NCBI RefSeq assembly: GCF_026162645.1
Contig: NZ_JAOTBE010000038.1
Span: 1-35,039, forward strand
Length of the DNA: 35,039 bases
Reading direction: 5' to 3'
DNA from: Paracoccus rhizosphaerae
GTDB lineage: Bacteria; Pseudomonadota; Alphaproteobacteria; Rhodobacterales; Rhodobacteraceae
Part shown: one piece after another, positions 24,620 through 32,905 of the stretch
Layout: every line of letters starts with the position of its first letter
How positions within the stretch are numbered: position 1 is the stretch's first letter
Position numbers and translations under genes: made by a program
Notes under the pieces: generated by a model
What the model saw: the letters and a program-made list of their open reading frames with translations, nothing else
Databases searched by the model: none
What the model was told of the DNA's origin: nothing

Positions 24620-24636
24620 TAAGAGCTGAAAAAACT

Positions 24637-24668
24637 GGGGCGGCGGAACCGGCCGGTTCCGCCGCCCC
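24637..24668. terminator. bidirectional terminator between pdhC and the PfpI-like gene
   Basis: A perfect 32-base palindrome with 16-base arms starting GGGGCGGCGGAACCGG. On the minus strand it is followed by AGTTTTTTC, a strong intrinsic terminator for the leftward gene ending at 24691. On the plus strand the tail is TGTCATG, so it ends pdhC transcription less typically. Confidence 0.8.
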
Positions 24669-24690
24669 TGTCATGTCCGGACAAGCGATG

Positions 24691-25209
24691 TCAGGCCACG
24701 GCCTTTTCGATCGCCGCCACGAAGTCGTCCAGGTCATCCGGGTTACGGCTGGTGATGATGCCGCGATCCTCGACCACGGCCTCGTCCACCACCTCGGCGC
24801 CGGCGTTCCGGATATCGCTGCGGATCGAGGTGAAGCTGGTCATCTTGCGACCGCTGGCCAGGCCGGCCTCGACCAGCAGCCAAGGGGCGTGGCAGATCGC
24901 GGCGATCGGCTTGCCGGCATCGGCGAAGCCCTTGATCAGCGCCACGGCCTTGTCGTCCACGCGAAGGTTGTCGGGGTTGATGACCCCGCCCGGCAGCACC
25001 AGCGCGTCGAACCCGTCCGGCGACTGGTCGGCGATCGACAAATCCGCCTCGACCGTCTTGCCCCAATGGTCCTTGTCCCAGGCCTTGATCGACCCCGCCT
25101 TGGGCGCAGCGATGTGGACATCGTGGCCCGAAGCCTTCAGTTTCTCCAGCGGCGTGAACAGTTCCGACTGCTCGAAGCCGTCGCTTGCCATGATCAGGAT
25201 CTTGGCCAT
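24691..25209 (-). CDS. DJ-1/PfpI family protein (glyoxalase/protease-like)
   Basis: A 172-residue cytoplasmic protein of the PfpI/YhbO branch of the DJ-1 superfamily; members have been described as proteases, glyoxalases or deglycases. The fold signatures are MAKILIMASDGFEQSEL (with Glu14), LVLPGGVINPDNLR, and the nucleophile elbow AAICHAPWLL with Cys106-His107. The ends TSIRSDIRNAGAEVVDE and RNPDDLDDFVAAIEKA are also typical. The ATG at 25209 follows AAAGGAG; one six codons upstream is less likely. It lies downstream of mipZ on the same strand with a 60-base gap. Confidence 0.92.
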   Translation of the reverse strand: MAKILIMASDGFEQSELFTPLEKLKASGHDVHIAAPKAGSIKAWDKDHWGKTVEADLSIADQSPDGFDALVLPGGVINPDNLRVDDKAVALIKGFADAGKPIAAICHAPWLLVEAGLASGRKMTSFTSIRSDIRNAGAEVVDEAVVEDRGIITSRNPDDLDDFVAAIEKAVA

Positions 25210-25269
25210 CTTGGTCTCCTTTCGCATTGCGATCGTGTGCCAATGCGGAGGGCTGCGATGCGGTTCCTG

Positions 25270-26040
25270 TCAGAACGAGACCGTGACCCCCGGCAGGTTC
25301 AGCTCTGCGACCAGGTCGCGCAGTTCCTGCCGGGCGGCGATGTGCGACATGCTCATGGCCTCGGTGCCGACATCCTTCAGGTCCAGCAGCGTCAGGCCGC
25401 GCGGGAACAGCTCCCTGAAGATGACGCGTTCGGAAAAGCCAGGGGCGACGCGAAAGCCGATGCGCCTGGACAGGCTGGCCAGCGCGCCGCCCACCTTGCG
25501 CTTGTTGTGCATCTGCTGCGTGCCAAGCCGGTTACGCAGCACCAGCCAATCGATTGCCCCGGCCCCCGCCTGCGCCCGCATCTGCCGCGCGCTCCAGACC
25601 ATCTCGGCATAGATCGAGGGGCCCAGCACATCGCCATCGGGCGACAGGCGGGCCAGCAGGTCGAAATCGACGAAGCTGTCGTTCAGCGGCGTGATCAGCG
25701 TGTCGGCCAGCGTATGGGCCATCTGGCTCAGCAGGGTATGGGACCCCGGGCAGTCCAGAAGGATGAAGTCACATTGCGGTTCAAGCTGCTGCAGCGCCGG
25801 GGTCAGCGGGTCGGGCCCCTCGCCCAGCCGGGCGATGACCGGCATCGGCAGGTCGACCCCGGACCGGTCGCAGAAGGCGCCACGGTTTTCGAGGTAGCGG
25901 CCGAAGCTGCGCTGCCGCACGTCAAGATCCAGCCCGCCGACCCTGTGCCCCATCCGGGCCAGCGCGGTCGCGACATGCATCGTGGTGGTCGACTTGCCCG
26001 AGCCGCCCTTCTCGTTCCCGACGACGATGATATGCGCCAC
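25270..26040 (-). CDS. mipZ: MipZ-type division-plane positioning ATPase
   Basis: ParA/MinD-superfamily ATPase that in Caulobacter and Rhodobacter forms a gradient from the ParB-bound origin region and blocks FtsZ assembly away from midcell. The 256-residue product has the deviant Walker A EKGGSGKSTTTMHVATAL at the N-terminus, GGLDLDVRQRSFGRYLENR, FILLDCPGSHT, and the family's LVLRNRLGTQQMHNKRKV and GLTLLDLKD. The start codon is GTG. A gene of this family fits an organism lacking the Min system. It lies leftward of the EamA gene with a 106-base gap. Confidence 0.92.
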   Translation of the reverse strand: MAHIIVVGNEKGGSGKSTTTMHVATALARMGHRVGGLDLDVRQRSFGRYLENRGAFCDRSGVDLPMPVIARLGEGPDPLTPALQQLEPQCDFILLDCPGSHTLLSQMAHTLADTLITPLNDSFVDFDLLARLSPDGDVLGPSIYAEMVWSARQMRAQAGAGAIDWLVLRNRLGTQQMHNKRKVGGALASLSRRIGFRVAPGFSERVIFRELFPRGLTLLDLKDVGTEAMSMSHIAARQELRDLVAELNLPGVTVSF

Positions 26041-26146
26041 GCCTCGCCCCCAGTCCTGCCCCTGCCGCGAAACCTAGCGACCGCGTTCTGCAAAGGAAAC
26101 CTGCGCCAGGAAAATGGCGCGGGCTGTGTCGAGACCATCACGCCGG

Positions 26147-27073
26147 TCAATTGGGCGGGGACTGCCGGCCGATCAGGCGCCCGTCGATCATCGCCAGACC
26201 CAGGCCGATGACGCCCATGCCCAGGATCTGCGTCGGACCCAAGCTCTCGTCCAGGAACAGCCAGCCGAGCAGGATCGCCGACACCGGCACGAGGAACGTC
26301 ACCAGCGAGATGTTCGTCGCCCCGGCCCGCGCCAGGACCCTGAAGAACAGCACATAGGCAAGGCCGGTGCAGACCACGCCCAGGACGGCCAGCGCTGCCC
26401 ATGCATGGGCCGGCGCGCCGGGCGGCGGCCCCGCCGTCAGCATTGCCAGCGGCAGCAGCACGATGCTCGAGCCGCTGACCATCCCCGCCGCCGTCACAAG
26501 CGGGTCGATGCCCTTGGCGCGGAACCTGCGCCCATAGGCGGCCGCGCAGGCATAACTGAAGGCTGCCCCCAGCATCGCCAGCTGCGGCAGGATACCATGC
26601 CCCTGACCTGCCAGTTCGTCGACGCCGATCATCACGACCACGCCGCCCAAGCCAAGACCCACGCCCGCCAGCCGCGTCGGACCGGCGCGTTCGTCAGCCA
26701 GCGCCAGCGACGACACCAGCACGGTAAAGAGCGGCGTGGTTGCGTTCAGGATCGACGCCAACCCTGACGGAATCGAGGTCTGTGCCCAGACGATCAGGCC
26801 GAAGGGGATGGCGTTGTTGACCACGCCCATCACCAGGAACGCGCCCCAGAGGCCGGCGTCGCGGGGCACCCCGCGCCCGGTGATGCGGACGATGGTCCAA
26901 AGCACCAGCGCCGCGATCGACACGCGCAGCGCCACGATCCACAGCACCGGCAGGTGGTCGACCATCAGCGCGATCAGGAAGAACGACCCGCCCCAGATCA
27001 GCGACAGCAGCAGAAGAAGCGTCCAGTCACCGGCGCTCATCCGCGTGCTGATCGAGGGCGACAGCGCGCTCAT
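26147..27073 (-). CDS. EamA family (DMT superfamily) transporter
   Basis: A 308-residue inner-membrane protein with about ten hydrophobic helices arranged as two EamA repeats. The first has LLLLSLIWGGSFFLIALMVDHLPVL and IPFGLIVWAQTSIPSGLASILNATTPLFTVLVS; the second AMLGAAFSYACAAAYGRRF and GLAYVLFFRVLARAGATNISLVTFLVPVSAILLGWLFLDE, each read here in short blocks. Such proteins export small metabolites or amino acids; the substrate cannot be predicted. It starts at 27073 on an ATGA overlap with the gene upstream, so the two are translationally coupled. Confidence 0.92.
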   Translation of the reverse strand: MSALSPSISTRMSAGDWTLLLLLSLIWGGSFFLIALMVDHLPVLWIVALRVSIAALVLWTIVRITGRGVPRDAGLWGAFLVMGVVNNAIPFGLIVWAQTSIPSGLASILNATTPLFTVLVSSLALADERAGPTRLAGVGLGLGGVVVMIGVDELAGQGHGILPQLAMLGAAFSYACAAAYGRRFRAKGIDPLVTAAGMVSGSSIVLLPLAMLTAGPPPGAPAHAWAALAVLGVVCTGLAYVLFFRVLARAGATNISLVTFLVPVSAILLGWLFLDESLGPTQILGMGVIGLGLAMIDGRLIGRQSPPN

Positions 27074-27636
27074 CGGCCCAGCATCAGGAAGTCGTCGTTG
27101 GGCCGGATGTCGCCGGCGTTCACCAGCCGGTTCGACATGGCGAAGAAGGCGGCGATGGCGCCGATGTCCCAGACCTCGTCCGGCGTGAAGCCCGCCTGCG
27201 CAAGGGCTGAATGGTCGTCCTCGACGATGTCCTGCGCGGCCAAAGCGACCCTCTCGGCATAGGCCAGCATCGCCCGCTGGCGGTCGGTCAGGTCGGCCTT
27301 GCGCCAGTTGACTGCCACCTGGTCCGCAATCAGCGGGTTCTTGGCGCGGATGCGCAGGATCGCACCGTGTGCCACGACGCAGTACTGGCAACGGTTCAGC
27401 CCGCTGGTCGCCACGACGATCAGTTCACGCTCGGCCTTCGTCAGACCCTCGTCCTTATCCATCAGCGCGTCGTGATAGGCGAAGAAGGCGCGGAATTCGG
27501 CCGGGCGGTGGGCCAGCGCCAGGAAGATGTTCGGGACGAAGCCCGACTTCTCGCCGACGGCGACGATGGCGTCGCGGATGTCGACGGGCAGATCGTCCAG
27601 TTCGGGTACGGGAAAGCGGCTGATGGCGTGGGTCAT
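27070..27636 (-). CDS. AhpD-like peroxidase-related protein (CMD family)
   Basis: A 188-residue protein of the peroxidase-related/carboxymuconolactone decarboxylase family. The core RELIVVATSGLNRCQYCVVAHGAIL holds the AhpD-type redox motif Cys-x-x-Cys-x3-His. It starts ISRFPVPELDDLPVDIRDAI and includes KSGFVPNIFLALAHRPAEF, both family marks. GGAGGAG precedes the ATG at 27636. It probably uses its cysteine pair against peroxides or as a redox partner, but no reductase is encoded nearby. Translation is coupled to the EamA gene; the LysR gene lies upstream on the same strand with a 54-base gap. Confidence 0.9.
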   Translation of the reverse strand: MTHAISRFPVPELDDLPVDIRDAIVAVGEKSGFVPNIFLALAHRPAEFRAFFAYHDALMDKDEGLTKAERELIVVATSGLNRCQYCVVAHGAILRIRAKNPLIADQVAVNWRKADLTDRQRAMLAYAERVALAAQDIVEDDHSALAQAGFTPDEVWDIGAIAAFFAMSNRLVNAGDIRPNDDFLMLGR

Positions 27637-27690
27637 GGTATCTCCTCCGGCGCGCAGCCTGCCCGGCGAGGCGTGGCCATGCAAGTGGCG

Positions 27691-28539
27691 TCAGCCCGCC
27701 TCGCGCAGCGCCGCCAGCGCCGCCTGGACCTTGGGCGTGCGGTGCAGGTCCACGTGCGTAACCAGCCACAGCTGCGATTCCCACTCGGGCAGCGCCAGCG
27801 CCGGGACCAGCCCCTCGGCCCGGCCGGCGGACAGCGGCCCAACCGCCAGCCCCGCGCGGATCGCCGCTTCGCGCGCGCTCTCGTCGCTTGCGATCAGCAG
27901 GACGTTCTCGGGCGAGATACGGTCGTGCAGCCAGCGCATGTAGGGCGCGCGCTGCGCCTCGACCCCCGGCAGCGCAAAGACATGCCGCCGGGGGTCATCC
28001 ACCTCTCCGTGCCGCGCCAGGTATTCGGGGGCCGCGTAGAGCACCGCCCCCATCCGCCCCATCTCTCGGACGACATAGTCAGGCTCGGTCGGCCGTGCGC
28101 CGCCGCGGATGGCCAGATGCGCCTCTCCGGTGTCCAGGCGGAACAGGCGCACGTCAGTGGCATAGGTCAGGCGCAGGTCGGGATGACGCGCCATCAGCGC
28201 CACCAGACGCGGCATCACCAGGTCGGTCAGCTCGGGCAGCGCCGTCACCACGAGGTCGCCCTCGACCCGGTCGCCGGCACCGGCGATCTGCGCGGCCATC
28301 TGCGCGAAGCGTTCGTCCGCGGCGGCGGCCGTGGCCAGAAGCGTACGCCCCGCCTCGGTCAGGGCATAGCCGCGCGGGTGGCGCTGGAACAGCCGTGCAC
28401 GCAGGGCGGCCTCCAGCGCGTCGATGCGGCGGATGACGGTGGCGTGGTGCACGCCCAGGGCCGATGCCGCGCCGCTGACCGTGCCCGTCCGCGCCACGGC
28501 CAGGGCCACGCGGATATCGTCCCAGCTTTCGATCTGCAT
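27691..28539 (-). CDS. LysR-family transcriptional regulator
   Basis: A 282-residue regulator. Residues 1-60 form the winged helix-turn-helix (WDDIRVALAVARTGTVSGAASALGVHHATVIRRIDALE), and from about 88 the substrate-binding domain (EGDLVVTALPELTDLVMPRLVALMARHPDLRL). The gene is divergent from azoR with a 101-base gap and just upstream of the AhpD-like gene, so either could be its target. Divergence from an NADH-azoreductase gene suggests a role in quinone, azo or electrophile response, but the ligand is unknown. Confidence 0.93.
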   Translation of the reverse strand: MQIESWDDIRVALAVARTGTVSGAASALGVHHATVIRRIDALEAALRARLFQRHPRGYALTEAGRTLLATAAAADERFAQMAAQIAGAGDRVEGDLVVTALPELTDLVMPRLVALMARHPDLRLTYATDVRLFRLDTGEAHLAIRGGARPTEPDYVVREMGRMGAVLYAAPEYLARHGEVDDPRRHVFALPGVEAQRAPYMRWLHDRISPENVLLIASDESAREAAIRAGLAVGPLSAGRAEGLVPALALPEWESQLWLVTHVDLHRTPKVQAALAALREAG

Positions 28540-28640
28540 GTGCGCCCCTGCACAGATGATGCGCGGTTATCACCATTCCGTTCGCGCTTTCATAGCCCTA
28601 AATCCAGTCCTGAAACAGACATTCGACGACGGAGACCGCC
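28539..28640. promoter_or_regulatory. LysR / azoR divergent control region
   Basis: The gap between the two divergent starts. TGTGC-N6-GCACA (28539-28554), a perfect inverted repeat, touches the LysR start codon and could serve for autoregulation. The rest (AT-richer around 28565-28615) should hold both promoters; no confident −10/−35 was assigned. Confidence 0.35.
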
Positions 28641-29228
28641 ATGAACATCCTGCACCTCGACAGCGCCATCACCTCGGACGCCTCGGTATCGCGCAAGCTG
28701 ACCGCCGACATCGTCGCGCGCCTGACCGCCGCCGATCCCGCCGCCAGCGTGACCTATCGCGACCTGAACGAAGGTGTGCCGGCCATCGACACGACCTGGT
28801 TCCGCGCCGTCCGCGTCGGCACCGACAATCCCACCCCCGAGGAGGAGGCCCGCGTCGAGACGTCGGACAGGCTGCTGGCAGAGGTTCAGGACGCCGACAC
28901 CCTAGTGATCGGCCTGCCGGTCTACAACTTCTCGATTCCGGCCCAGCTGAAGAACTGGCTGGACCAGATTGCCCGTGCCGGCGTCAGCTTCCGCTACACC
29001 GCCGAAGGCCCCGAGGGGCTGCTGAAGGACAAGCGCGCCTTTGTCGCCTATACCGCCGCCGGCACGCCGATCGGATCTGACCTTGACCACGCCTCGGGCT
29101 ATCTGCGCCACATGCTGGGATTCATGGGCATCACCGACGTGACCTTCGTGCCCGCCGACGGGCTGGCCATGGATCGCGCCGCCGGAATGGCCCGCGCCCA
29201 GGCCGCGCTGGAACAGATCGCCGCCTGA
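28641..29228 (+). CDS. azoR: FMN-dependent NADH-azoreductase / quinone reductase
   Basis: A 195-residue flavodoxin-like reductase that uses NADH and FMN to reduce quinones and azo compounds by two electrons. Family marks are MNILHLDSAITSDASVSRKL (phosphate loop for FMN), VIGLPVYNFSIPAQLKNWLDQIARAGVSFRYTAEGPEGLL, read in parts, FVAYTAAGTPI and YLRHMLGFMGITDVTFV. GGAG precedes the ATG. It is divergent from the LysR gene and followed by a terminator, so it is probably a single-gene unit. Confidence 0.93.
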   Translation: MNILHLDSAITSDASVSRKLTADIVARLTAADPAASVTYRDLNEGVPAIDTTWFRAVRVGTDNPTPEEEARVETSDRLLAEVQDADTLVIGLPVYNFSIPAQLKNWLDQIARAGVSFRYTAEGPEGLLKDKRAFVAYTAAGTPIGSDLDHASGYLRHMLGFMGITDVTFVPADGLAMDRAAGMARAQAALEQIAA

Positions 29229-29240
29229 TCCTGCCTGTGA

Positions 29241-29267
29241 CGGCTCCCGAGGTTGACTCGGGGGCCG
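29241..29267 (+). terminator. terminator after azoR
   Basis: CGGCTCCCGAG and CTCGGGGGCCG form an 11-base stem with one G·U pair and a 5-base loop, followed by TTGTTG. It begins 13 bases after the azoR stop. Confidence 0.65.
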
Positions 29268-29397
29268 TTGTTGCGTAGATCGGCCCCAACTTCCGGAAGC
29301 ATCGTCTTCCGGTCCCTGCCCTGCGCGGGGATCGCCCCCCGTCAGCGCGTTGCGCCCACGGGGGCAAAACCGTTTTGGACCTTAAGGAGGCCCGGCC

Positions 29398-30894
29398 ATG
29401 TTCGAGAACCTATCCGACCGTTTGGGCGGCGTCTTCGACCGGCTGACCAAGCAGGGCGCCCTGACCGAGGACGATGTCACCGCCGCCATGCGCGAGGTGC
29501 GGGTCGCTCTGCTGGAGGCCGACGTCTCGCTTCCCGTGGCGCGCAGCTTCGTCAAGGCAGTCACCGCCAAGGCCACCGGCGCCGCCGTCACCAAATCGGT
29601 CAGCCCCGGCCAGCAGGTCGTCAAGATCGTCCATGACGAGCTGATCCGCGTCCTGCAGGGCGACGACGCCCCCGAAGCGCTGCGCATCGACAACCCGCCC
29701 GCGCCGATCCTGATGGTCGGCCTGCAGGGCTCGGGCAAGACGACCACTACTGCGAAACTCGCCCTGCGCCTCAAGGACCGAGAGAAGAAGCGCGTCCTGA
29801 TGGCGTCGCTGGACACCAACCGCCCTGCGGCTATGGAGCAGTTGGCGATCCTTGGCCAGCAGATCGGCGTCGACACCCTGCCCATCGTGCCGGGCCAGAC
29901 CGCGCCCCAGATCGCGCAGCGCGCCAAGACGCAGGCGTCGCTTGGCGGCTATGACGTCGTGCTGCTGGACACCGCCGGCCGCCTCCACATCGACCAGACC
30001 CTGATGTCCGAGGTCCAGCAGGTCCGCGACATCGCCCAACCGCGAGAGACGATCCTGGTCGTCGATGGCCTGACCGGCCAGGACGCCGTCAACGTCGCGA
30101 CCGAATTCGACGGCAAGGTCGGCATCTCTGGCGTGGTCCTGACCCGGATGGACGGCGACGGCCGCGGCGGCGCCGCCCTGTCGATGCGTCAGATCACCGG
30201 CAAGCCGATCCGCTTCGTCGGCCTTGGCGAAAAGATGGACGCGCTCGAGGCCTTCGACGCCCAACGCGTCGCGGGTCGCATCCTTGGCATGGGCGACATT
30301 GTCGCGCTGGTGGAAAAGGCCCAGCAGGTGCTGGAGGTCGAACAGGCCGAGCGCATGATGAAGCGCTTCCAGAAGGGCCTGTTCAACATGAACGACCTCA
30401 AGGGCCAGCTTGAACAGATGCAGAAGATGGGCGGCATGCAGTCGGTGATGGGCATGATGCCCGGCATGTCCAAGATGGCAAAGCAGGCCGAGGCCGCAGG
30501 CTATGACGACAAGGTCATCCGCCATCAGATCGCGTTGATCAACTCGATGACCAAGAAGGAACGGGCCAATCCCGACCTTCTGCAGGCCAGCCGCAAGAAG
30601 CGCATCGCGGCCGGCGCGGGCATGGAGGTCGCCGACCTGAACAAGCTTCTGAAGATGCAGAAGCAGATGGCCGACACCATGAAGAAGCTGGGCAAGATGG
30701 GCAAGGGCGGCATGATGAAGCAGGCCATGCGCGCCATGACCGGCAAGGGCGGCGGGTTGCCCGACATGGACAACCTCGACCCCGCCAAGATGGCCGAGGC
30801 GCAGAAGCTGCTGCAGGATCCGAAAGGCCTCGGCGGACAGCTGGGCCGTGCGGGTCTGCCCGGTGGCTTGGGCGGGCTCTTCGGCAAGAAATGA
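29398..30894 (+). CDS. ffh: signal recognition particle protein Ffh (SRP54)
   Basis: GTPase that binds signal sequences and 4.5S RNA and targets ribosomes to FtsY at the membrane. The 498-residue product has the N domain (1-95), the G domain (GLQGSGKTTTTAKLA at 108-122, LLDTAGRLHID, LTRMDGDGRGGAALS, where most homologues have TKxD), and from about 320 the methionine-rich M domain (MGGMQSVMGMMPGMSKMAKQ). The Gly/Leu-rich tail ending GGLFGKK is longer than in E. coli, which is common in this group. AAGGAGG precedes the ATG. It heads the run leading to rpsP. Confidence 0.97.
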   Translation: MFENLSDRLGGVFDRLTKQGALTEDDVTAAMREVRVALLEADVSLPVARSFVKAVTAKATGAAVTKSVSPGQQVVKIVHDELIRVLQGDDAPEALRIDNPPAPILMVGLQGSGKTTTTAKLALRLKDREKKRVLMASLDTNRPAAMEQLAILGQQIGVDTLPIVPGQTAPQIAQRAKTQASLGGYDVVLLDTAGRLHIDQTLMSEVQQVRDIAQPRETILVVDGLTGQDAVNVATEFDGKVGISGVVLTRMDGDGRGGAALSMRQITGKPIRFVGLGEKMDALEAFDAQRVAGRILGMGDIVALVEKAQQVLEVEQAERMMKRFQKGLFNMNDLKGQLEQMQKMGGMQSVMGMMPGMSKMAKQAEAAGYDDKVIRHQIALINSMTKKERANPDLLQASRKKRIAAGAGMEVADLNKLLKMQKQMADTMKKLGKMGKGGMMKQAMRAMTGKGGGLPDMDNLDPAKMAEAQKLLQDPKGLGGQLGRAGLPGGLGGLFGKK

Positions 30895-30912
30895 ACCTCA
30901 TGCTGCCCCATA

Positions 30913-30965
30913 CCTGCTTTGGTCCCCAAATATCCCGCGGGGGTCCGGGGGCGCGAAGCCCCCGG
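30913..30965 (+). repeat. dispersed hairpin repeat, copy B
   Basis: Second copy of the element found between mraY and murD (8811-8862), here between ffh and the GNAT gene. It ends in CCGGGGGC/GCCCCCGG around GCGAA. The two copies differ at only a handful of positions over about 53 bases, and the loop sequence differs (GCGAA against AGACA) while the stem is kept. Confidence 0.75.
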
Positions 30966-30991
30966 CGCCTGCCATCCTGCGCGGGTGCCGC

Positions 30992-31525
30992 ATGATCGCT
31001 CTCTCCCCCACACCGGTCCTTTCGACCGACCGCCTGACGCTGCGCGCGCCCCAGGGCAGCGACTGGCCGCATTGGCGCAGCTTCCACCATTCCGACCGCG
31101 CGCGGTTCATCGGCGGCGGCCCGGACCGGCAGCCCGGCGACAGCTGGCGTGCCTTCGGCCACATCATCGGCCACTGGGCGATGCGGGGCTTTGGTATGTT
31201 CGTCTTTACCTTCAAGGGCGACGACACGCCGCTCGGCCTGACCGGGCCGTGGTTCCCCGACGGCTGGCCGGAACGCGAACTGGGTTGGACCGTCTGGTCC
31301 GAGGCCGCCGAAGGCCGCGGCCTGGTGTCCGAGGCTGCCCGCGCCGCCCGCCGCCACGCCTTCGGGACACTCGGCTGGGATACGGCAGTCAGCTATATCG
31401 ACCCGGACAATGCCCGTTCGATCACGCTGGCCGAACGGCTTGGCGCCACGCTGGATCGGTCGGCCCGGCAGCCGGCGTGGGACAAGCCCTGCCTCGTCTA
31501 TCGCCACCCTTCGGAGGACGCATGA
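30992..31525 (+). CDS. GNAT family N-acetyltransferase (RimJ/RimL type)
   Basis: A 177-residue acetyltransferase. It begins PVLSTDRLTLRAPQGSDWPHWRSF, the RimJ/RimL-type opening, and has the acetyl-CoA-binding region around LGWTVWSEAAEGRGLVSEAARAARRHAF (Q/RxxGxG/A-like loop as EGRGLVSE) and YIDPDNARSITLAERLGA, typical of the 'acetyltransferase_3' domain. The substrate may be a protein N-terminus or a small molecule. The ATG at 30992 lacks a strong ribosome-binding site, and the preceding gap is filled by a hairpin repeat. Its stop overlaps the chorismate mutase start (ATGA). Confidence 0.9.
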   Translation: MIALSPTPVLSTDRLTLRAPQGSDWPHWRSFHHSDRARFIGGGPDRQPGDSWRAFGHIIGHWAMRGFGMFVFTFKGDDTPLGLTGPWFPDGWPERELGWTVWSEAAEGRGLVSEAARAARRHAFGTLGWDTAVSYIDPDNARSITLAERLGATLDRSARQPAWDKPCLVYRHPSEDA

Positions 31526-31818
31526 CCGACGCCGCCACCCGCGCCGCCGCCCTCCTCAGGGACCATCGCGCCAGCATCGACCGCCTGGACGCGATCCTGG
31601 TCTACACGCTGGCCGAAAGGTTCAAGCACACGCAATCTGTCGGCCGTCTCAAGGCCGACCACGACCTTCCTCCGTCCGATCCGGCCCGTGAAGCCACCCA
31701 GATCGAGCGGCTGGAACGCCTCGCGCGCGAGGCCGATCTCGACCCGGAATTCGCGCGCAAATTTCTGAATTTCGTGATCGCTGAAGTGATCCGGCATCAC
31801 GAACAATACCAGTCCTGA
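31522..31818 (+). CDS. chorismate mutase (AroQ class)
   Basis: A 98-residue all-helical AroQ-type protein that converts chorismate to prephenate for phenylalanine and tyrosine synthesis. The pattern [35 protein letters not shown] gives the family's R-x3-I-D-x-L-D and the K-x-x-x-V-x-x-x-K/L-like helix, with [14 protein letters not shown] and [13 protein letters not shown] following. The reading frame is complete. It overlaps the GNAT gene by four bases and lies 43 bases ahead of rpsP, an order I recall from related genomes. Confidence 0.9.
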   Translation: MTDAATRAAALLRDHRASIDRLDAILVYTLAERFKHTQSVGRLKADHDLPPSDPAREATQIERLERLAREADLDPEFARKFLNFVIAEVIRHHEQYQS

Positions 31819-31861
31819 GGGGCCATCGCCCCCGACCGCCATTTCAAAGGAGAAGACCCCA

Positions 31862-32218
31862 ATGGCCATGAAGATCCGCCTCGCCCGTGGTGGCAGCAAG
31901 AAGCGCCCGCACTACGCCATCGTCGCGTCCGATTCGCGCATGCCGCGCGACGGCCGCTTCATCGAGAAGCTGGGCACCTACAACCCGCTGCTGGCCAAGG
32001 ACAGCGAAGACCGCGTGAAGATGGACCTTGATCGCGTTCAGTACTGGCTGGGCCAAGGCGCGCAGCCGACCGACCGCATCGCCCGCTTCCTGGAAGCCGC
32101 CGGCGTCAAGGACAAGGCCGAGCGCGCCAACATGAAGAAGGCCGAGCCGGGCAAGAAAGCCAAGGCCCGCGCTGAAGAGCGCGCCAAGAAGGCCGCCGCC
32201 CCGGCCGACGCCGAGTAA
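31862..32218 (+). CDS. rpsP: 30S ribosomal protein S16 (bS16)
   Basis: Small-subunit assembly protein S16, 118 residues. The core [44 protein letters not shown] and [20 protein letters not shown] is unmistakable. The tail from about residue 85 is rich in Lys and Ala ([21 protein letters not shown]) and longer than in E. coli, usual for Alphaproteobacteria. AAAGGAG precedes the ATG. It begins the classic rpsP-rimM-trmD-rplS order. Confidence 0.97.
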   Translation: MAMKIRLARGGSKKRPHYAIVASDSRMPRDGRFIEKLGTYNPLLAKDSEDRVKMDLDRVQYWLGQGAQPTDRIARFLEAAGVKDKAERANMKKAEPGKKAKARAEERAKKAAAPADAE

Positions 32219-32230
32219 CCGGATTTGCCG

Positions 32231-32262
32231 GCCCGCGCGTGCGATCAGTCCTGCGCGCGGGC
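32231..32262 (+). promoter_or_regulatory. hairpin after rpsP, overlapping the start of a small ORF
   Basis: Perfect 9-base arms GCCCGCGCG/CGCGCGGGC around a 14-base loop, 12 bases after the rpsP stop. No T-run follows, so it is more likely a processing or partial termination site that lowers expression of rimM-trmD relative to rpsP. It includes the GTG start of the 58-residue ORF. Confidence 0.45.
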
Positions 32263-32415
32263 AAGCGTCTATCAGCGGCGGCGCTTCTGGTCCTCGTGGT
32301 GCTTCTTGTGAAGACATGCAACGGGACCCATCATCCTATCGACGTCTGTCTCGACAGCTCGACGCTGATTTACGACTCCGACAATCCCATCTGCCAGGAG
32401 GCCTCTCATGACTGA
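32239..32415 (+). CDS. small single-pass membrane protein, hypothetical
   Basis: An unassigned 58-codon frame filling most of the rpsP-rimM gap. From a GTG it reads a short basic start ([12 protein letters not shown]), one hydrophobic helix at about 13-24 ([12 protein letters not shown]), [17 protein letters not shown], then [17 protein letters not shown]. The basic-hydrophobic-polar order and three Cys suggest a membrane-anchored or exported small protein; VCLD…C recalls small proteobacterial proteins with a vCLDxGGxW motif, from memory only. Its stop overlaps the rimM start by eight bases, suggesting coupling. Against it: no clear ribosome-binding site and a hairpin covering the GTG. I do not know its function. 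Confidence 0.5.
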   Translation: MRSVLRAGKRLSAAALLVLVVLLVKTCNGTHHPIDVCLDSSTLIYDSDNPICQEASHD

Positions 32416-32905
32416 CCGCATCTGCGTCGGCGCCATTGCCGGGGCCTTCGGCGTCCACGGAGAGGTGCGGCTGAAGAGTTTCTGCGCCGAACCCACGGAC
32501 ATCGCGAATTACGCCCCCCTATCATCCGAGGATGGCAGCCGCACATTCGCAGTCACCCTCACCCGCCCCGTCACGGGCGGCCTGGGGGCGCGCCTGAAGG
32601 GCGTTGCCACGCGAGAGGATGCCGAAGCGCTGAAAGGCGTGACGCTCTGGGCGCCGCGCAGCGCCCTGCCCTCGCTTCCCGACGACGAATTCTATCACGC
32701 CGACCTGATCGGCCTGCAGGTGGTCGACACCGGCGGCGCACCCCTGGGTCGCGTGCGCGCGATCTTCGACCACGGGGCGGGCGACATCCTCGAGGTCGTG
32801 GGCGGCCAGCAGGTCGTGATGCTGCCCTTCACGCGCGCCGTGGTGCCGACGGTCGATCTGGCCGCCGGCCGAATCGTCGCCGATCCGCCCGGCAGCGACG
32901 AATGA
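32408..32905 (+). CDS. rimM: ribosome maturation factor RimM
   Basis: Assembly factor for the 30S head that binds S19. The 165-residue product has the N-terminal beta-barrel ([22 protein letters not shown], then [22 protein letters not shown]) and the PRC-barrel C-domain ([44 protein letters not shown]). AGGAGG precedes the ATG, so it can be initiated independently. The stop overlaps the trmD start as ATGA. Confidence 0.96.
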   Translation: MTDRICVGAIAGAFGVHGEVRLKSFCAEPTDIANYAPLSSEDGSRTFAVTLTRPVTGGLGARLKGVATREDAEALKGVTLWAPRSALPSLPDDEFYHADLIGLQVVDTGGAPLGRVRAIFDHGAGDILEVVGGQQVVMLPFTRAVVPTVDLAAGRIVADPPGSDE

